This document shows positions 61,742 to 64,000 of a DNA stretch of 64,000 nucleotides, one piece after another. Source of the DNA: Buchnera aphidicola (Mindarus keteleerifoliae) (lineage in GTDB: Bacteria > Pseudomonadota > Gammaproteobacteria > Enterobacterales > Enterobacteriaceae); contig NZ_CP135027.1 in assembly GCF_039392895.1 (NCBI RefSeq), forward strand, positions 186,001-250,000, given 5' to 3'. The translations under genes and the position numbers were made by a program. Under the pieces are notes generated by a model. It was given only the letters and a program-made list of their open reading frames with translations, was not told where the DNA came from and ran no database searches. How positions within the stretch are numbered: the stretch's first letter is position 1; each line of letters starts with the position of its first letter.

Positions 61742-63691
61742 ATGTTTTATAAAAATCCATTATTAATAGAGTTAAAGAAAAAATTAGGAAAAAAAAAATC
61801 TATAATAGAAATAGAAGGAATAATTAAAACTACTCAAAAAAAATTTGGTTTTCTAGAAACAAATACTCGTAAATCTTATTTTATATCTTCAAAAGAAATG
61901 AAGAAAGTGATACACGGAGACAGAGTAAAAGCAGATATTATTTTAGATAATAATAAAGAAACTGTATATATAAAAAAATTATTAGCACCTTCTTTAGATA
62001 AATTTATAGGAAAAATACAAAAAAAGAAAGATGTATTTTTTATAGTTCCAGAAAATTCATTAGTGAAACAAGATATTTTTTGTTCTAAAAAAAATGATAT
62101 TTTACATACATTTCAAGAAGGAGATTGGGTAATTGCAAAATTAGTAAACCATAAATTAAATGGATATAAATTTTTTTTTGCTGAACTTATAGAATTTATA
62201 ATAAGTTCGAATGAACCATTTTATTTTTGGAATGTAATTTTATCTAAATATAATTTAAAAAAAAGAGAACCTTTAATCGATATTAAAAATGATATAGAAT
62301 TTATTCCGGATGAACTAAACAGAAAAAATTTAACAAATTTAGATTTTTTTACAATTGATAATGATAACACCAAAGATATTGATGATGCTTTATTTATTCA
62401 AAAGAAAAAGAATGGTAATGTTAAATTAATAGTTGCCATTGCAGATCCTACTTCGTATATTTCTGTTGGAAGTAAATTAGATGAGTTAGCTAAAGATCGT
62501 TCTTTTACTAGTTATTTTCCAGGATTTAATGTACCTATGTTACCTAGATCATTGTCAGAAAATTTATGTTCGTTACGGCCGAATAAAAGAAGACCATCAT
62601 TGGTATGCAAAATGCTTATCGATGAATTTGGAAACATTCTTCAAAAAAAAACTAAATTTTTCTTAGCTTGGATAAAATCTAGAGAACAATTAACTTATCT
62701 AAATGTTTCTAACTGGTTAAACAATATTGGAAATTGGAAGCCTAATAATTTTTCTATAAAAAAACAATTAATTTTATTAAAAAAATTTTGTTTACTTCGT
62801 ATTAAATGGAGAAAAAAAAACGCTTTGATCTTTAAAGAAAGACCTGAATATCGATTTCAGATTGATCCAAAAGGAAAAATTATAAACATATATACTGAAC
62901 CTAGAAAAATAGGAAATAGAATTGTAGAAGAAGCAATGATTTCTGCAAATATAAGCGCAGCAAACATTTTATTTAAAAAATTAGGTTTTGGAATATATAA
63001 CACTCATGTTGGATTTAATTCAAAAAATGCTGAAAATACAAGTAAATTATTAATTAATTATGGAATTTTTATTGATAGTCAAGAAATTAATACTTTAGAA
63101 GGATTTAAAAAATTAAGTTCTATTATTGAAAACTTATCTAATAATTATCTTGAAGCTAGAATACGTAAGTTTCAAGCTTTTGGAAAAATAAGTAGACGAC
63201 CTAAACCTCACTTAGCATTAGGATTAAAAATATATGCAACTTGGACCTCTCCTATCAGAAAATATGGAGATATGATAAATCATCGACTTTTAAAATCTAT
63301 CATTAAAAAAGAAAAGATTGAGATTCCAGAAAAATCTATATTGTCTAAAATAAATGAACAACGAAGAAAAAATAAAATGGCTGAAAGAGAAATACAAGGT
63401 TGGTTATATTTAAATTTTTTTAAAAAAATAGATGAAAAAAACAAAATTTATACTGCAGAAATCATAGATGTTTATAATAATGGAATAAAAGCAAGAATTA
63501 TTCAGAATGGAGCATATGTATTTATTCCTTTATTATTTTTACATTCCAAAAAAAATGAAGTAGTATGCAATAGAGAACATGGAATTATAGAAGTTATGAA
63601 ACAAAAATTTTATAAGATATCAGATATATTAAAGGTAACTATAGTAGATATTCAAATGAATAGAAGAAGCATAATAGCTTCTCCAATATAA
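61742..63691 (+). CDS. rnb: Exoribonuclease II
   Basis: RNase II degrades single-stranded RNA 3' to 5', including poly(A) tails. The 649 residues match E. coli Rnb (644). The N-terminal cold-shock domains contain GFLETNTRKSYFI. The catalytic domain holds the aspartates in TIDNDNTKDIDDALF and the signature ATWTSPIRKYGDMINHRLL, and a C-terminal S1 domain ends in RRSIIASPI. The start MFYKNPLLIELKKKL aligns with Rnb and not with RNase R. A hairpin terminator follows. Confidence 0.96.
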   Translation: MFYKNPLLIELKKKLGKKKSIIEIEGIIKTTQKKFGFLETNTRKSYFISSKEMKKVIHGDRVKADIILDNNKETVYIKKLLAPSLDKFIGKIQKKKDVFFIVPENSLVKQDIFCSKKNDILHTFQEGDWVIAKLVNHKLNGYKFFFAELIEFIISSNEPFYFWNVILSKYNLKKREPLIDIKNDIEFIPDELNRKNLTNLDFFTIDNDNTKDIDDALFIQKKKNGNVKLIVAIADPTSYISVGSKLDELAKDRSFTSYFPGFNVPMLPRSLSENLCSLRPNKRRPSLVCKMLIDEFGNILQKKTKFFLAWIKSREQLTYLNVSNWLNNIGNWKPNNFSIKKQLILLKKFCLLRIKWRKKNALIFKERPEYRFQIDPKGKIINIYTEPRKIGNRIVEEAMISANISAANILFKKLGFGIYNTHVGFNSKNAENTSKLLINYGIFIDSQEINTLEGFKKLSSIIENLSNNYLEARIRKFQAFGKISRRPKPHLALGLKIYATWTSPIRKYGDMINHRLLKSIIKKEKIEIPEKSILSKINEQRRKNKMAEREIQGWLYLNFFKKIDEKNKIYTAEIIDVYNNGIKARIIQNGAYVFIPLLFLHSKKNEVVCNREHGIIEVMKQKFYKISDILKVTIVDIQMNRRSIIASPI

Positions 63692-63770
63692 AAAATAATA
63701 TTTTTCTGTTTAAAAGTTTTTTCTAAAAAAATATTTTTAATTAATTTTTATTTATAAGTTATAAATAAAA

Positions 63771-63800
63771 ACTTAATTTTTATAAATTAAGTATTTTTTT
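63771..63800 (+). terminator. Rho-independent terminator after rnb
   Basis: ACTTAATTT pairs with AAATTAAGT around a 4-base loop and is followed by ATTTTTTT, a classic intrinsic terminator arrangement about 80 bases after the rnb stop. Confidence 0.7.
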
Positions 63801-63863
63801 AAAAAAATATCCATTTAATTTATTTTTTTTAAGTTTTTAACTTTAAAAATAAGGAAATAACAT

Positions 63864-64000
63864 ATGAATATGTTTTTTATTGATTTTTTTATTTATATAA
63901 AATTTTTTTTTAGTTTGTTTGCATTAGTAAACCCTATAGGATTAATTCCAATTTTTACTACTATAACTAGAAAAAAAACGATCGAAGAAAGAAATCGAAC
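63864..64000 (+). CDS. MarC/YchE-family membrane protein, N-terminal part (cut by window edge)
   Basis: From ATG 63864, preceded by AAGGAAAT, the frame is open to the window end. It encodes a hydrophobic N-terminus with SLFALVNPIGLIPIFTTIT, the conserved NP-G-P motif of the MarC/SnatA/YchE (UPF0056) family. The role in Buchnera is unknown; amino acid export has been suggested for SnatA members. The symbol is left open because several paralogues share this motif. Confidence 0.8.
   Translation, partial: MNMFFIDFFIYIKFFFSLFALVNPIGLIPIFTTITRKKTIEERNR

Overview
The window is a contiguous piece of a very AT-rich, reduced chromosome. It belongs to Buchnera aphidicola, the obligate aphid endosymbiont. 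The evidence is enterobacterial proteins in Buchnera-like order, a 16S rRNA gene not followed by 23S/5S, essential amino acid genes (thr, ilvIH, dapD), Lys/Asn/Ile/Phe-rich proteins, and no insertion sequences, phage or CRISPR. Many genes that sit in these neighbourhoods in relatives are absent, so this is one of the more eroded Buchnera lineages.

Layout: thrABC (minus strand) and hpt lie at 1-4.4 kb, then pcnB-dksA (minus) and truA. secA follows, then the pyruvate dehydrogenase genes aceE-aceF-lpd to 16.1 kb. From 17 to 24 kb is the division region: mtn, erpA, ftsZ and ftsA, then a 2.8-kb non-coding stretch in which degraded ddlB and murC and probable ftsL can still be read, then rsmH. ilvIH, apbE, degP, dapD and map run to 30.8 kb. 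Next come rpsB-tsf, frr, uppS, fabZ, dnaE and proS, then flhB-flhA and argS. The ribosomal block at 45-47 kb holds 16S, tRNA-Ile and tRNA-Ala. It is followed by gloB, rnhA, dnaQ, tRNA-Asp, gmhA, gpt, grpE, rnfH, smpB, tadA, acpS, era, rnc, lepB and lepA. The window ends with mnmA, purB, fabI, rnb and the start of a MarC/YchE-type membrane protein.

Functions: the set covers threonine, branched-chain amino acid and lysine precursor synthesis, acetyl-CoA supply, parts of fatty acid synthesis (fabZ, fabI, acpS), translation and ribosome maturation, Sec-dependent secretion, DNA replication (dnaE, dnaQ, rnhA) and purine salvage. Peptidoglycan synthesis has collapsed here: ddlB and murC are relics, the rest of the mur/ftsI/ftsW/mraY cluster is deleted, and mrcB is missing from its place before secA. 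ftsZ, ftsA and rsmH persist.

Most notable: five genes (dnaE, fabZ, gmhA, rsmH, flhB) are each out of frame by one base at an A or T homopolymer of 10-13 nt, with conserved family sequence continuing in the shifted frame. At least dnaE is essential, so the natural inference is expression through polymerase slippage, although sequencing error must be excluded. Other oddities are an in-frame T22 tract in apbE, four perfect 45-bp repeats in grpE, a ProRS that has lost most of its editing domain, and an FlhB without its C-terminal autocleavage domain.
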